Positions 1 to 11,482 are shown, counted from the stretch's first letter. The stretch is 64,000 nt of DNA from Alteromonas naphthalenivorans (GCF_000213655.1 NC_015554.1:1116001-1180000), one strand, 5' to 3'. The notes: generated by a model not told the origin, from the sequence alone. Numbers and translations: made by a program.

Positions 1-2
1 AA

Positions 3-1031
3 ATTGAAGTAGAGCTTGTTTTAGGCAAGTTGTTGAGCGTTGAAGAGCTCGCACAGCGTATCGACCCTAGCGATCTCACCAAAGCAATAGAACGACGGCT
101 TGGGCAAGTTACCCGCAAAGTCGTTAACGACGTTATGTCTGAGTCTGCCCCTCAATTGTGGGCAGCGCTTCCCGTGCAAGGAAAAAACCTTGTATATCAA
201 CGTATCGAAAATGATATTCCCAATGTGGTTCACAAGATGGTGGATGACTTTCAGCACAATGTAGCTGAAATTCTCGACATAAAAGAACTTGTGGTTGAGC
301 AACTGGTAAATTCACCTTCGTTAATTAATGAAATTTTTCTTACCGCAGGTAGTAAAGAGTTTCCCTTTATTGTGCGCTCAGGTTTCTATTTTGGTTTCCT
401 GTTCGGGCTACCCACCATGATTTTATGGTACTTCTTTCAAAACTGGTGGATTCTACCCCTCGGTGGGCTTTTAGTGGGCTACGCAACAAATTGGATTGCG
501 ATAAAAATTATATTTGAGCCTAAACGCCCCGTTAAATTTGGCCCAATCACCATACAAGGGATGTTTCTTAAACGGCAAAAAGAAGTGTCTGAGGTGTACG
601 CCGAGATTATTGAGCAAAAGTTGATCACGCCTAAAAACATCACCCACGTTATATTGCATGGCTCTGGTTCAGCTCAACTCCTGGAGCTTATAGAGCTACA
701 CGTTAACGATGCTATAGAGCGCTATGTCGCTATTACTCAGCCATACTTTGCCCTAGGTGTGGGGTCTGAAAACTATCATAGGATGAAAGCGTTGGCGGTA
801 AAGCAGATATTTGATAACTCTGATAAATATCTGTTGTATGCCTATGATTACGCTAACGATGCTTTGCACGTCGGCCAAGATTTATGCGAACGAATGCAAG
901 CCTTAAGCGCTGAAGAGTTTGAAGGGGTGTTACGCCCCGCTTATCAACAAGACGAGTGGAAGCTCATCGTCACAGGTGCCTTATTAGGCCTACTCGCTGG
1001 CTTCGCGCAATTATATTTGGTGTTTTTGTAA
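3..1031 (+). CDS. DUF445 family membrane protein (5' end outside window)
   Basis: The reading frame is open to the left edge of the window, so the true start lies upstream and this is a C-terminal part. The first in-window start-like codon is a TTG at 30. About 100 residues of soluble, charged sequence are followed by two adjacent hydrophobic segments (around 375-510) and a motif rich in G, N, W and K ending in IFEPKRPVKFGPITIQG, which is typical of DUF445 proteins. A last hydrophobic helix closes the protein at the C terminus. No biochemical function is established for the family; it is an inner-membrane protein with a large cytoplasmic part. The stop codon abuts the ATG of the TetR gene at 1032 with no gap, so the two are probably cotranscribed. 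Confidence 0.75.
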   Translation: MEVELVLGKLLSVEELAQRIDPSDLTKAIERRLGQVTRKVVNDVMSESAPQLWAALPVQGKNLVYQRIENDIPNVVHKMVDDFQHNVAEILDIKELVVEQLVNSPSLINEIFLTAGSKEFPFIVRSGFYFGFLFGLPTMILWYFFQNWWILPLGGLLVGYATNWIAIKIIFEPKRPVKFGPITIQGMFLKRQKEVSEVYAEIIEQKLITPKNITHVILHGSGSAQLLELIELHVNDAIERYVAITQPYFALGVGSENYHRMKALAVKQIFDNSDKYLLYAYDYANDALHVGQDLCERMQALSAEEFEGVLRPAYQQDEWKLIVTGALLGLLAGFAQLYLVFL

Positions 1032-1706
1032 ATGAAGACATCGCAGCGGATTTTACTGACGGCGCTCACCCTGTTTAATCGGCATGGCGAGAATGGTGTT
1101 ACCAGTGTAGACATAGCCATGGAGTTAGATATTAGTCCCGGCAATTTGTATTACCACTTCAAGGGCAAAGAAAGCATGGTGAGTGCGCTTATGCGTATGC
1201 ATGAAAAGCAAATGCAGCGTGTGCTGGTACCCAACGCTTTAGATTCGCTTACCGCCGAAGAGGTAATGTATTACTTGTATCTGCTGGTAGACAGCTTGCA
1301 CGTATTTCGGTTTTTTTATCGAAGCCCAGCGGATATTGTTGAAAAATATCCGTTAATTGAAAAGCCCCGTAAAAATATTCTTTCAAGTTTACACAAGCAG
1401 CTTTCTCAATTACTGACTACATTAAGCCATAAGAAGGTATTGGTCGCATCACCTTCAGATCTGACGTTGCTGGCAGATTTGCTTAGCCTCATCATTACTC
1501 AGTCTTGTCAATTTGATGAAACTAACAGCCATATGGATGAAACATCTCAGCGTTATCATGCGCTGTCGCTCATGATGGTGAGCTTACTTCCACGATTAAT
1601 ACTCAGTGAAGCACAACAAAACAGTATTTTAGAGGCGTTGCATTCACATGCATTAGCCAATGTCACAGAGCATGTGCCACAGGATATGTTTAATACAAAG
1701 GAATAG
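1032..1706 (+). CDS. TetR family transcriptional regulator
   Basis: A 224-residue protein with an N-terminal TetR helix-turn-helix: residues about 5-50 read as a recognition helix around SPGNLYYHFKGKESM, the usual signature of this family. The remainder is a helical ligand/dimerisation domain that I cannot assign to a ligand. It starts directly after the DUF445 stop and ends 3 bp before the wax ester synthase gene, so the three genes form one probable operon. By position it may respond to acyl-CoA or another lipid and control the acyltransferase gene. That is inference from context only. Confidence 0.85.
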   Translation: MKTSQRILLTALTLFNRHGENGVTSVDIAMELDISPGNLYYHFKGKESMVSALMRMHEKQMQRVLVPNALDSLTAEEVMYYLYLLVDSLHVFRFFYRSPADIVEKYPLIEKPRKNILSSLHKQLSQLLTTLSHKKVLVASPSDLTLLADLLSLIITQSCQFDETNSHMDETSQRYHALSLMMVSLLPRLILSEAQQNSILEALHSHALANVTEHVPQDMFNTKE

Positions 1707-1709
1707 TCG

Positions 1710-3148
1710 ATGAGTAAAACACTTAGTTTTCTTGATAAGTCCTTTTGGATAACGGAATCCGACGACAACCCTAAACATGTTGGATGTCTTCAGCTACTAG
1801 AGATGCCCGAAGGCGCGAAAAGCCCTGAATATGTACCTGCTATTTATAATGAAATTAAAGGGTTTGCAAAAGGGACGTCACCGTTTAATTGCGTTGTAAA
1901 AACCGTGCTAGGCTATCCGGTAGGGCTTTCGCCAGTGAAACATCTGAACATGGATTATCATGTTCAATTGCATCACATTGACGATGTGAGTGACCGACAG
2001 AATCTAGATGATTTTGTTGCGCAATTGCACGCTGCACGATTAGACCCTGATAAACCTCTGTGGCAATACCATTTCATCTTCGATACTAACAGTAGTACTT
2101 ATGCCATTTACGCCAAGGTACACCATATGTATGGCGATGGCGCGACCTTAGTAAGGTGGTTTCAATCTTGTTATGTTTCTGCTTCCAATAATTCTGAATT
2201 CACGCCTATTTGGGCGGTGAAACGACTCCGTCATAAACGCAATGATTCCACCAGTTTCTACAAACGCTTAGTGAGTGTAGGAAGCGCCATAAAAACGGGC
2301 TTCGATTTACTTATCATTTTAATACGCATTTTTTAAAACTGTTGAGAGTGAATCCCCATTACATGCCTGTGCCTTTTTCAGGCACGAAAACCGTGCTAAC
2401 GGGGCAGGTGGAAGCGGGAAGGGTAGTCACTACCACAGATATCGATTTTAAACGGGTAAAAGCCTTAGCTAGACGCACGCGAGCATCAGCCAATGACATT
2501 CTTCTGTGCGCTTTTGATATTGGGGTTCACCGGTTACTTCAGGATCATGGTCAGGTTTTTAAAAAAGCACTGTATACCAATATGCCTATAAACCTTCGAA
2601 AACCGGGAGAGAAAACCACAGGCAATAAAATTGCTATTGTGCCGGTACAGCTAGCCCATGGCGATCAAGACCCTTATCTTCGTTTACGCCAGATTATTAT
2701 TAACCATAGAATCGTAAAACATGCCGCGATGCGAGCCCGCCCAGCTTCCTTTAGTGGCTACACCATCGTGATCCAATCTTTAGCCTTGGTATTTGAATGG
2801 CTTAAAATTTCCAATGTGGTTAAACCTATCGCTAATATTTTGGTATCGAACATACCTGGCCCACGAGATACGCGGTATTTAAAAGACAGTAAGTTACTTG
2901 CCTGTTATCCCATTTCCACCATGACCCCAGGCGGCGGGGTAAATATCACATTGATGACCTACGCAGGGGTGGCCAATGTAGGTATTGTTTGCTGCAACAA
3001 AAATATAAGTACACTGAAGCCGTTAGCCGGTTATGTGCAAGAAGCTTTCGAGATGTTGGAGGCATGCATAGATAACCCTCGGCTGCGCATTACTGATATA
3101 GGGGAACATGAAGAGTCGGTGCCTGTGTCGATTGTTAGCGAACACTAA
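1710..3148 (+). pseudogene. Wax ester synthase/diacylglycerol acyltransferase, split by a -1 frameshift
   Basis: Two adjacent open frames make up one WS/DGAT protein. The first (1710-2336) begins MSKTLSFLDKSFW and contains the catalytic HHxxxDG motif as HHMYGDG. It stops at a TAA at 2334-2336, inside a T6A4 run at 2329-2338. The C-terminal half continues in the -1 frame (about 2333-3148), with a PVPFSG motif near the join and NIPGPRD further on, both typical of the C-terminal WS/DGAT domain. Joined, the product is about 478 residues, the normal family length. The enzyme esterifies acyl-CoA to fatty alcohols or diacylglycerol to make storage lipid. One extra base in the T or A run would restore a single frame. 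The break may be a real mutation, a sequencing error in the homopolymer, or a site of slippage. Its last 4 bp overlap the convergent gene downstream. Confidence 0.8.
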
Positions 3149-3858
3149 AAATAGAACCGAAGCGAAGATGGTTCGACCCTAACTGTTTTTCCATAGCGTG
3201 CAAAAAGTACTTCCCGCCATTGATCTTCGCGCATTATATGGTGAAGAGGAAGTGTAGCCATTTTATCCAATATGGCTTTTTCAATTTGAGGCTTATGGAA
3301 ATCAAGTACAGCTTGTTTCGAGCCGCTTAAATATAGCTTCAAATATTCTACCGCTTGGTCGGAAGTACCCACGGTTACCAGTGATAATATATTTTTTAAC
3401 GAGCGACCCAACAGCGAATCTAAATTACCGGGTACAAAGCGAGAAAGTAAAAATTGGGTGTCTTTTAATAAGGCGTAGTCGTCGTTCACCATAATAATGT
3501 TGTCTACCTGCTTCTCGGTAAAATAAAGGGTAGATTCATGTTTGTTGTAATCCGGTGAGGCACTTAGCGTAATGATAAGGTGGGCACGGTAAATGGTCGT
3601 TTCAGCAACGTTAATGGTTATTGACGCTAATAATTGAATGCATAGGCGGTTGTCTGGGGCATTAAAGGTCAATTTACCACTGTTTACCGCCACATGTGCT
3701 TGGCCTGCGGGTATGGCTAAGGGGAACGATTGAGGCAGATTTTCAGACAATAAAACATTGAGCTCATCGGCTGAAAACTGGTCGTAGCGAAGCCTTCCTA
3801 GCTTGATTAAAAGCTGGGAAATAAGAAGCATACCTTTGTCGCGTAAACCTAGTTTCAT
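3145..3858 (-). CDS. Hypothetical protein, possibly DUF1439-like
   Basis: A 237-residue protein. It has a mildly hydrophobic N terminus (MLLISQLLIKLG) but no clear lipobox or signal cleavage site. The middle is rich in alternating beta-strand-like segments (GKLTFNAPDNRLCIQLLASI) and the C-terminal third is helical. The pattern is reminiscent of YceB/DUF1439 lipid-binding proteins, but I cannot see a decisive motif and treat this as a hint only. It is convergent with the WS/DGAT gene and overlaps its stop by 4 bp. The 293 bp upstream of it, before the GMC gene, are AT-rich and contain no gene. Confidence 0.55.
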   Translation of the reverse strand: MKLGLRDKGMLLISQLLIKLGRLRYDQFSADELNVLLSENLPQSFPLAIPAGQAHVAVNSGKLTFNAPDNRLCIQLLASITINVAETTIYRAHLIITLSASPDYNKHESTLYFTEKQVDNIIMVNDDYALLKDTQFLLSRFVPGNLDSLLGRSLKNILSLVTVGTSDQAVEYLKLYLSGSKQAVLDFHKPQIEKAILDKMATLPLHHIMREDQWREVLFARYGKTVRVEPSSLRFYF

Positions 3859-4151
3859 TTTTTCATGCTATGCGTTTATTTACTTAAACGGGGTGTGATG
3901 GACTTAACTCGTTATACATAAAACAGTTTTTAAAATATATAACATATCACTTTTGGATGGGCTGTTTATTTTGATAGTCTGGTCTTACCACAATGCTGCA
4001 TATCATTTTATTTTTGACAATAAGTGACTAATACTAAGCATCTAATAATAAGAGTCGGCACAGCTCAGTCATGCGCCTACAATTCGTAATTGCATAGTAA
4101 TACAGGCATTAACTGAGTATTTCACCGCGTAAACGTGTTTTGGAGCAATGC

Positions 4152-5798
4152 ATGAATGAGATTCAGGGTAAGTATGACTATATCATCGTAGGTGGTGGGT
4201 CTGCAGGTGCGGTATTAGCGGCACGATTATCTGAAAACCCAGCTCTGAAAATTCTTATGCTAGAAGCCGGTACGAAAGACACTAACCCGCTTATTCATAT
4301 TCCTTTTGGTTTATCGCTATTAAGCCGATTTGAAGGCATAGGGTGGGGGTATCATACCGCACCACAAAAAGAACTATACGATCGTGAGCTATTTTGGCCT
4401 CGAGGAAAAACACTAGGCGGCAGCAGTTCCGTTAATGCTATGTGTTACATTCGTGGTCAAAAAGAAGACTACGATTATTGGGTAGAGCAGGGCGCAGCTG
4501 GCTGGGGTTTTGAGGACGTACTACCTTACTTCAAGCGCTCTGAAAACTTCTTCAAAGGTGAAGACGAGTTTCATGGAGAAGGTGGGCCGCTGCATGTTTC
4601 TCAACTTAAGCACACCAGTGTGCTTTCCGATGCTTTCGTTGAAGCCGCAAGCCACGCAGATTTTAATGTTGTAGATGATTTCAACCGCGATATACGTGAA
4701 GGCATTGGCTATTATCATGTTACCCAAGTCAACGGACAGCGCTGCTCAACCGCAAAAGGCTATTTAAGCCAAGCACTTCACCGCAATAATCTTACTGTAC
4801 TTACCGGTGTGGCCGCGGAAAAAGTACTATTTGACGACAACAGAGCCATTGGCGTGCAAGTACGAGAAAAAGGCAAAATTGCGCGGTATTCTATTAACCG
4901 TGAAGCGGCTAATAGCGAAGTAATACTCTGCGGCGGCGCTATCAACTCTCCCCAACTACTTATGCTTTCCGGTATCGGGCCAAGAAACGAATTGGAAGAC
5001 AAAGGCATTTATGTCATGAATGACCTGCCAGGGGTGGGGCAAAATTTACAAGACCACCTAGACGCTATTGTTCAATTTACCTGTAAAGCACGAGAAGGTT
5101 ATGCGATTGCTGCTGGTGCATTACCCTCTTACCTAAAGGCCTCGTACGATTATCTTTTTCACCGTAAGGGAATTTATTCTTCTAATGTGGCTGAAGCGGG
5201 TGGTTTTGTAAGTTCAAGCCTTGCTACCCGAGGCCCAGACATTCAATTTCATTTCTTGCCCGCTATATTAGATGATCACGGGCGAAAGTTTGCCTTTGGT
5301 TATGGGTACGGCGTGCATGTGTGTTGTTTGTACCCTAAAAGCAGGGGCAGTATTACGCTGCAAAGCAGCCATCCTGCCGATCACCCGCTTATCGATCCAG
5401 GTTACCTCACGGAACCTGAAGATAGACAAGTAATGATTGAAGGCATACGAATGGCAAGAAAGCTGTTAGCTGCACCTACGTTTGATAAATTTGAAGGCAG
5501 TGAACTGCATCCAGGCACTGATGCTGAGTCTGATGAAGCGCTTCTTGAGTTTCTAAGGGAGCGGGCTGAAACCATTTATCATCCTATCGGTACTTGTAAA
5601 ATGGGGAGTGACGACGACCCTATGGCCGTGGTCGACAATCAGCTTAAAGTGCGCGGCGTAAAAGGCCTGCGTGTGGTAGATGCCTCTGTGATGCCAAGCC
5701 TTATTGGCGGAAATACCAACGCGCCTACCATCATGATTGCAGAACGAGCGGTAGATTTTATTAAAGCTGAGCATGAAGGGCTTACTGCGCCCATTTAA
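4152..5798 (+). CDS. GMC family FAD-dependent oxidoreductase (choline/alcohol dehydrogenase-like)
   Basis: The ATG at 4152 is preferred because GGAG at 4142-4145 sits 6 bp upstream; the in-frame TTG at 4140 would have no ribosome-binding site. The 548-residue product starts with an ADP-binding fold (YDYIIVGGGSAGAVLAARLSE). GMC signature 1 (RGKTLGGSSSVNAM) and signature 2 (GAINSPQLLMLSGIGP) follow, and the C-terminal catalytic His is in HPIGTCKMG, followed by GGNTNAPTIMIAE. The family oxidises alcohols, choline or medium-chain alkanols with FAD. BetA-like and AlkJ-like members cannot be separated by eye. There is no betaine aldehyde dehydrogenase next door, and neighbouring genes degrade fatty acids, so an alcohol substrate is more likely than choline. 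It converges on the TetR gene with an 8-bp gap. Confidence 0.85.
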   Translation: MNEIQGKYDYIIVGGGSAGAVLAARLSENPALKILMLEAGTKDTNPLIHIPFGLSLLSRFEGIGWGYHTAPQKELYDRELFWPRGKTLGGSSSVNAMCYIRGQKEDYDYWVEQGAAGWGFEDVLPYFKRSENFFKGEDEFHGEGGPLHVSQLKHTSVLSDAFVEAASHADFNVVDDFNRDIREGIGYYHVTQVNGQRCSTAKGYLSQALHRNNLTVLTGVAAEKVLFDDNRAIGVQVREKGKIARYSINREAANSEVILCGGAINSPQLLMLSGIGPRNELEDKGIYVMNDLPGVGQNLQDHLDAIVQFTCKAREGYAIAAGALPSYLKASYDYLFHRKGIYSSNVAEAGGFVSSSLATRGPDIQFHFLPAILDDHGRKFAFGYGYGVHVCCLYPKSRGSITLQSSHPADHPLIDPGYLTEPEDRQVMIEGIRMARKLLAAPTFDKFEGSELHPGTDAESDEALLEFLRERAETIYHPIGTCKMGSDDDPMAVVDNQLKVRGVKGLRVVDASVMPSLIGGNTNAPTIMIAERAVDFIKAEHEGLTAPI

Positions 5799-5806
5799 CT
5801 GATGTC

Positions 5807-6415
5807 TTAGCTTTTCGATACTTGCATGAACAAATCGGCGGCGCAGTCACACATTTCATCAATGTGGCTGCGATCAGCATATATCCCATCAATTAATAAC
5901 CGTGCAATACCATGCAAGGTGCCCCATGTTACCTGAGCCATGCGAAGTGCGTCTTGCCCTGCTGGTAGTAGGCCTGTTTGCTGCCAGTATTTTGTCATAT
6001 CTACTTGGAACTGAAAGCAAGGGTAAGCCACTTCTTTTAGCCCTTGTGTTGCGCCATTGTCGTGCCAAATAGTACGACCAAACATCAGCTCATACATTTG
6101 CGGGTTGTCCGCTGCGTAGCCTATATACTCATGAATAAACTGACGAAACCGCGCTTGTGGTGTCACGTCGTGTTGTTCGAAAATTCGCTTGGCGTTGGTA
6201 TGCCACTGGCTAAAACCTTTGGCCGCAATGGCGCTTAACAAGGCGCTTTTATCTTTAAAGTGATGATAGGGCGCGGTTCGCGACACACCAGCATCTTCCG
6301 CAAGCTTTCTAAGTGATAAGCTGTCTATACCGAATTCTGCCACCCGTTTCGTCGCCGCTTCTAATAAAGCGGTGCGCAAATCGCCATGATGATAAGTTTG
6401 TGCTGCGTTTGTCAT
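5807..6415 (-). CDS. TetR family transcriptional regulator
   Basis: The ATG at 6415 (MTNAAQTYHHGDLRTALLEAA) is chosen over a TTG 15 bp upstream. The product has 202 residues. The TetR helix-turn-helix is clear at residues about 20-55 (LRKLAEDAGVSRTAPYHHFKDKSALLSAIA), and a TetR_C-like helical domain follows. It is transcribed divergently from the dienoyl-CoA isomerase and fadH genes, and the space between them holds two copies of a TTGAC-N3-GTC element. It is therefore probably an autoregulated repressor of the fatty-acid degradation genes, with an acyl-CoA as likely effector. The ligand is inferred from context. Confidence 0.85.
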   Translation of the reverse strand: MTNAAQTYHHGDLRTALLEAATKRVAEFGIDSLSLRKLAEDAGVSRTAPYHHFKDKSALLSAIAAKGFSQWHTNAKRIFEQHDVTPQARFRQFIHEYIGYAADNPQMYELMFGRTIWHDNGATQGLKEVAYPCFQFQVDMTKYWQQTGLLPAGQDALRMAQVTWGTLHGIARLLIDGIYADRSHIDEMCDCAADLFMQVSKS

Positions 6416-6463
6416 ACTGGTGTAAACCAAACCCTATTTTATGGTTGAGACGAATAGATAACG

Positions 6464-6510
6464 TTTTATCTTGACAGTGTCAACATTGCATTTTATCTTG
6501 ACGCCGTCTA
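6464..6510. promoter_or_regulatory. Tandem operator candidate for the divergent TetR regulator
   Basis: A near-perfect palindrome TTGACAGTGTCAA (6471-6483) and a degenerate copy TTGACGCCGTCTA (6498-6510) are each preceded by TTTTATC (6464-6470 and 6491-6497). This gives two 20-bp direct repeats 27 bp apart. They lie midway between the TetR start at 6415 and the isomerase start at 6540, as expected of TetR operators. Binding is inferred. Confidence 0.6.
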
Positions 6511-6539
6511 GTTTGCAAAAATGTTAACAGGAGAGTGAA

Positions 6540-7406
6540 GTGGAAGCCGAGTCAATGCCGCAAGAAAACCCGTATTCTACCCTTGAAGTGATACAAGAAG
6601 GGTATATTGCAAAGGTCGTGTTAAACAGGCCAGAAGCCATGAACAGCATGAATCCTGCCTTTTGGACAGAATTCCCCGCCGCCATTCGCGCGATAGACGA
6701 CGAGGGCACCGCCCGCGTTATTATCATTTCTTCTACCGGAAAGCATTTTTCAGCTGGCATGGACTTGTCGGTATTTCTGAATATGGCGAAAGACTTTAAA
6801 GGCGACCCATCACGTCGCGCAGAGCGCATGCGCCGTATGGTGATGCTATTACAAGATAGCTTTACCGCGATAGAACAAGCCCGTATGCCGGTGATTGGAG
6901 CAGTACAGGGCGGTGCCATTGGCGGCGCAGTAGATTTACTTAGCGCCTGTGACATGCGTTATTGCACCAGTGATGCTTTCTTTACCATTAAAGAAACGCA
7001 ATTAGGCATGACCGCCGATGTAGGCACATTACAACGTTTACCTAAGCTTATCCCTATTGGTGTTGTGAAAGAGTTGGCGTATACCGGCCGTAATTTTGGC
7101 GCCCAAGAAGCCCAGCAGTTAGGCTTCGTGAATAAGGTATTTGATGATCAAGATATCATGCTTAGCGAAGTGACTAAGTTAGCGCAGTCTATCGCGATGA
7201 ATTCTCCCGTTGCGGTAGCTGGCACTAAAACCATGATTAATTACGCTACCGAGCACACTATTGCTGAGAGCTTAACTTACATGGCAACGTGGCAGGCAGG
7301 CATGTTCCAAATGGAAGATGTGATGAAAGCCATGGAAGCACAGAAAACCCAATCGCTTCCTGATTTTGAGCCACTTCATGGCGCAGTAAATAAGATGAAA
7401 GACTAG
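6540..7406 (+). CDS. Crotonase family, delta(3,5)-delta(2,4)-dienoyl-CoA isomerase-like
   Basis: The GTG at 6540 has AGGAG at 6529-6533, 6 bp upstream; an in-frame ATG at 6555 lies too far from it. The 288-residue product is a crotonase-fold enzyme with the oxyanion-hole region GKHFSAGMDLS and GAIGGAVDLLSACDMRY. Three acidic residues match the mammalian ECH1 catalytic set: Asp132 (GGAVD), Glu152 (IKET) and Asp160 (TADVGTLQRLPK). The isomerase shifts 3,5-dienoyl-CoA to 2,4-dienoyl-CoA, the substrate of FadH, whose gene follows 86 bp downstream. The pair forms the auxiliary branch of beta-oxidation for unsaturated fatty acids. Regulation by the divergent TetR protein is likely. A general enoyl-CoA hydratase is the alternative. 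Confidence 0.85.
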   Translation: MEAESMPQENPYSTLEVIQEGYIAKVVLNRPEAMNSMNPAFWTEFPAAIRAIDDEGTARVIIISSTGKHFSAGMDLSVFLNMAKDFKGDPSRRAERMRRMVMLLQDSFTAIEQARMPVIGAVQGGAIGGAVDLLSACDMRYCTSDAFFTIKETQLGMTADVGTLQRLPKLIPIGVVKELAYTGRNFGAQEAQQLGFVNKVFDDQDIMLSEVTKLAQSIAMNSPVAVAGTKTMINYATEHTIAESLTYMATWQAGMFQMEDVMKAMEAQKTQSLPDFEPLHGAVNKMKD

Positions 7407-7486
7407 CGTGCAGGCAACCGAATAGCCTACAAGAAATACGCTGTAAAAACAGAATATAGAAGCATTAAGAAACAGGCACTAGTTAA

Positions 7487-9538
<2,052 letters not shown>

Positions 9539-9630
9539 ATTGATGTTTGGGATTTTGCAGCAGGGTTAGGAAGATACCTTAATATTTACTAACCCTGATA
9601 TAGATGCCAACATTGATAATTGTCTAAAAG

Positions 9631-9658
9631 GCCTATTCCTGCGGGAATAGGCTTTTTT
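9631..9658 (+). terminator. Rho-independent terminator after fadH
   Basis: A perfect 9-bp stem (GCCTATTCC with GGAATAGGC) around the loop TGCG is followed by six Ts (9653-9658). Confidence 0.9.
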
Positions 9659-9737
9659 ATTTGCTGTGGTATTTTATAGGTAGCTAAGCGCAGTAAGAGC
9701 CTTTCGGGGCTATTTTGGTATGCGGCGGTTGTGTACG

Positions 9738-11405
9738 CAGGCTGTGTGAAAACTATTGATCACCTTTTGGTCTAAGCAGTCTTTTTATATGATCAATCGG
9801 TCTTAAGTATCGATCCTCAATTGATATCTGAATTGGTACAATAAACTATCAAAAAATTGATAGGTTTCAATTACATGTCGAGATTTATCGAAGGCCAAAG
9901 CCGAACACAAAGCACGCTGTTCCCCGAAGTTTTAGATGACTACATCCATGAAGATAATCCGATTCGTGCAGTCGATATGTTTATCAATTCATTAGATTTA
10001 TCTGAGTTGGGTTTTGCACGTTGCCAACCAGCCAAAACAGGTAGGCCAAGCTATTCTCCGGCAACCATGCTCAAGATTTACCTTTATGGTTATCTTAATC
10101 GCATTCAATCAAGCAGACGTTTAGAAAAAGAAACGCAGCGTAATGTCGAGTTGATGTGGCTGGTTGAGCGTCTTACCCCAGATTTTAAAACGATTGCTGA
10201 TTTCAGACGTGACAACGGCAACGCGATACAACAAGTCTGTAAGCGCTTTGTGTTGATATGCCGTGAACTCAATATGTTTACGGATGCCATCGTGGCTATT
10301 GACGGCACTAAATTCAAAGCGGTTAACAATATCGCTAAGAACTACTCACGTGGTTTGATAAAGACGTGTATCGAAACAACCGAAAAAGATATTGCCAATT
10401 ATCTTATGGAGCTCGATAGAGCAGACCGCCAGTCCCGCACTGAAGACGCAGAAAAAGTGAAAGGCAAGCTCGCTAAACTGCAAGCGCGTCTGGTAAGCGA
10501 GAAAACAATACAGCAAGAATTGGAAACCTTACCCGACAAACAAATCTCCTATACCGACCCCGACAGCAGGCGAATGGCACTAAAGCATAAAGGCGTATTA
10601 GTTGGCTATAATATTCAAGCGGCTGTCGACACCAAACATCACTTGATACTTGCCCATTACGTGACGAATAACCCAAGTGACAGACATCAGCTTGTCCCGA
10701 TGAGCCAGCATGTGCAACAAGCGTTAGGTAAACAAGACATTACCATTCTTGCTGATAGAGGTTATGACGACAGCACGAGCTTTAAGACTGTTCATCAGGC
10801 AGGCGTTACTGCAATTGTTCCGAAGATCCGTACTTCGGCTAATCGAAAAAAAGGACTGTTTACCAAAGAAGACTTTGTCTATAACAAAGAAAAAGACGTC
10901 TATGAATGTCCTGCTGGCAAAGATATCCCGTTTAGCTTTGTTTCAACTGACAAAGGAAAACCGCTACGCGCTTACATGTCGGTCATGACCTGCAAAGGTT
11001 GTACTATGAAATCGCGGTGCACAACATCACCAGCAGGAAGACGGATCCGAAGACTCGATGATGAGGAGCATGTTGAACGCGTGGCACAAGCTTATAAAAA
11101 CATGCCAAACGCAATGACATTGAGGCATCAAACCGTCGAGCATCCCTTTGGTACAATAAAGCAATGGGCAGGAACGCAACAACTACTGACAAGAACATTA
11201 AAACATGTAAAAACAGAGGTAAGTTTGCAGGTCTTGGCATACAACTTCAAAAGAATGATGAATATCATGGACGTTAGCGGTCTCATATCTGCAATGAAGA
11301 CATGAGAGTTGTGGCGACACTTATCCAAAAATGTTAGTGCCCTCAGAATTACTATATCGTTCTATTTGAAGCAGCAATCATAAATATGAGTTTTCACACG
11401 GCCTG
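9738..11405 (+). mobile_element. Complete IS1182-family insertion sequence
   Basis: The element is bounded by 17-bp inverted repeats CAGGCTGTGTGAAAACT (9738-9754) and its complement at 11389-11405, which match at 16 of 17 positions. The tetranucleotide TACG flanks both ends (9734-9737 and 11406-11409) and looks like a target-site duplication. The element is 1668 bp and has one full-length transposase gene with no frameshift, so it may be active. It sits between the fadH terminator and the 3' end of the convergent TPR gene and interrupts no visible gene. The family call rests on the transposase type. Confidence 0.88.
9875..11305 (+). CDS. IS1182-family transposase
   Basis: The likely start is the ATG at 9875 (MSRFIEGQSRTQSTLFPEVLDDYI); the in-frame TTG at 9857 adds six residues of no family character. 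The product has 476 residues. It carries the N-terminal DUF772-type domain (GRPSYSPATMLKIYLYGYLN) of this transposase group and a DDE catalytic core: Asp in VAIDGTKF, Asp in ILADRGYDD, and Glu in TVEHPFGTIK near the C terminus. Four cysteines in a CxxC-type cluster (YECPAGKD and CKGCTMKSRC) precede the last catalytic residue, as is usual in this family. The enzyme cuts and joins the element ends. No mutation is visible. Confidence 0.93.
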   Translation: MSRFIEGQSRTQSTLFPEVLDDYIHEDNPIRAVDMFINSLDLSELGFARCQPAKTGRPSYSPATMLKIYLYGYLNRIQSSRRLEKETQRNVELMWLVERLTPDFKTIADFRRDNGNAIQQVCKRFVLICRELNMFTDAIVAIDGTKFKAVNNIAKNYSRGLIKTCIETTEKDIANYLMELDRADRQSRTEDAEKVKGKLAKLQARLVSEKTIQQELETLPDKQISYTDPDSRRMALKHKGVLVGYNIQAAVDTKHHLILAHYVTNNPSDRHQLVPMSQHVQQALGKQDITILADRGYDDSTSFKTVHQAGVTAIVPKIRTSANRKKGLFTKEDFVYNKEKDVYECPAGKDIPFSFVSTDKGKPLRAYMSVMTCKGCTMKSRCTTSPAGRRIRRLDDEEHVERVAQAYKNMPNAMTLRHQTVEHPFGTIKQWAGTQQLLTRTLKHVKTEVSLQVLAYNFKRMMNIMDVSGLISAMKT

Positions 11406-11482
11406 TACGTAAACCGGACATTTTCACCTTAGGCTTTCTTTTTGAGAACGGTTAGTAACTTTTTTCGTAACAGTGAAAGTAA

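Noticed and set aside
2330..2345. Programmed -1 ribosomal frameshift in the WS/DGAT gene
   Set aside because: The run does not form an X XXY YYZ slippery heptamer in the zero frame. Slippage on the homopolymer remains possible, so only the simple frameshift is reported.
10749..11240. Extra frames within the transposase gene
   Set aside because: They are alternative-frame shadows of an intact transposase; this IS family needs no second gene.
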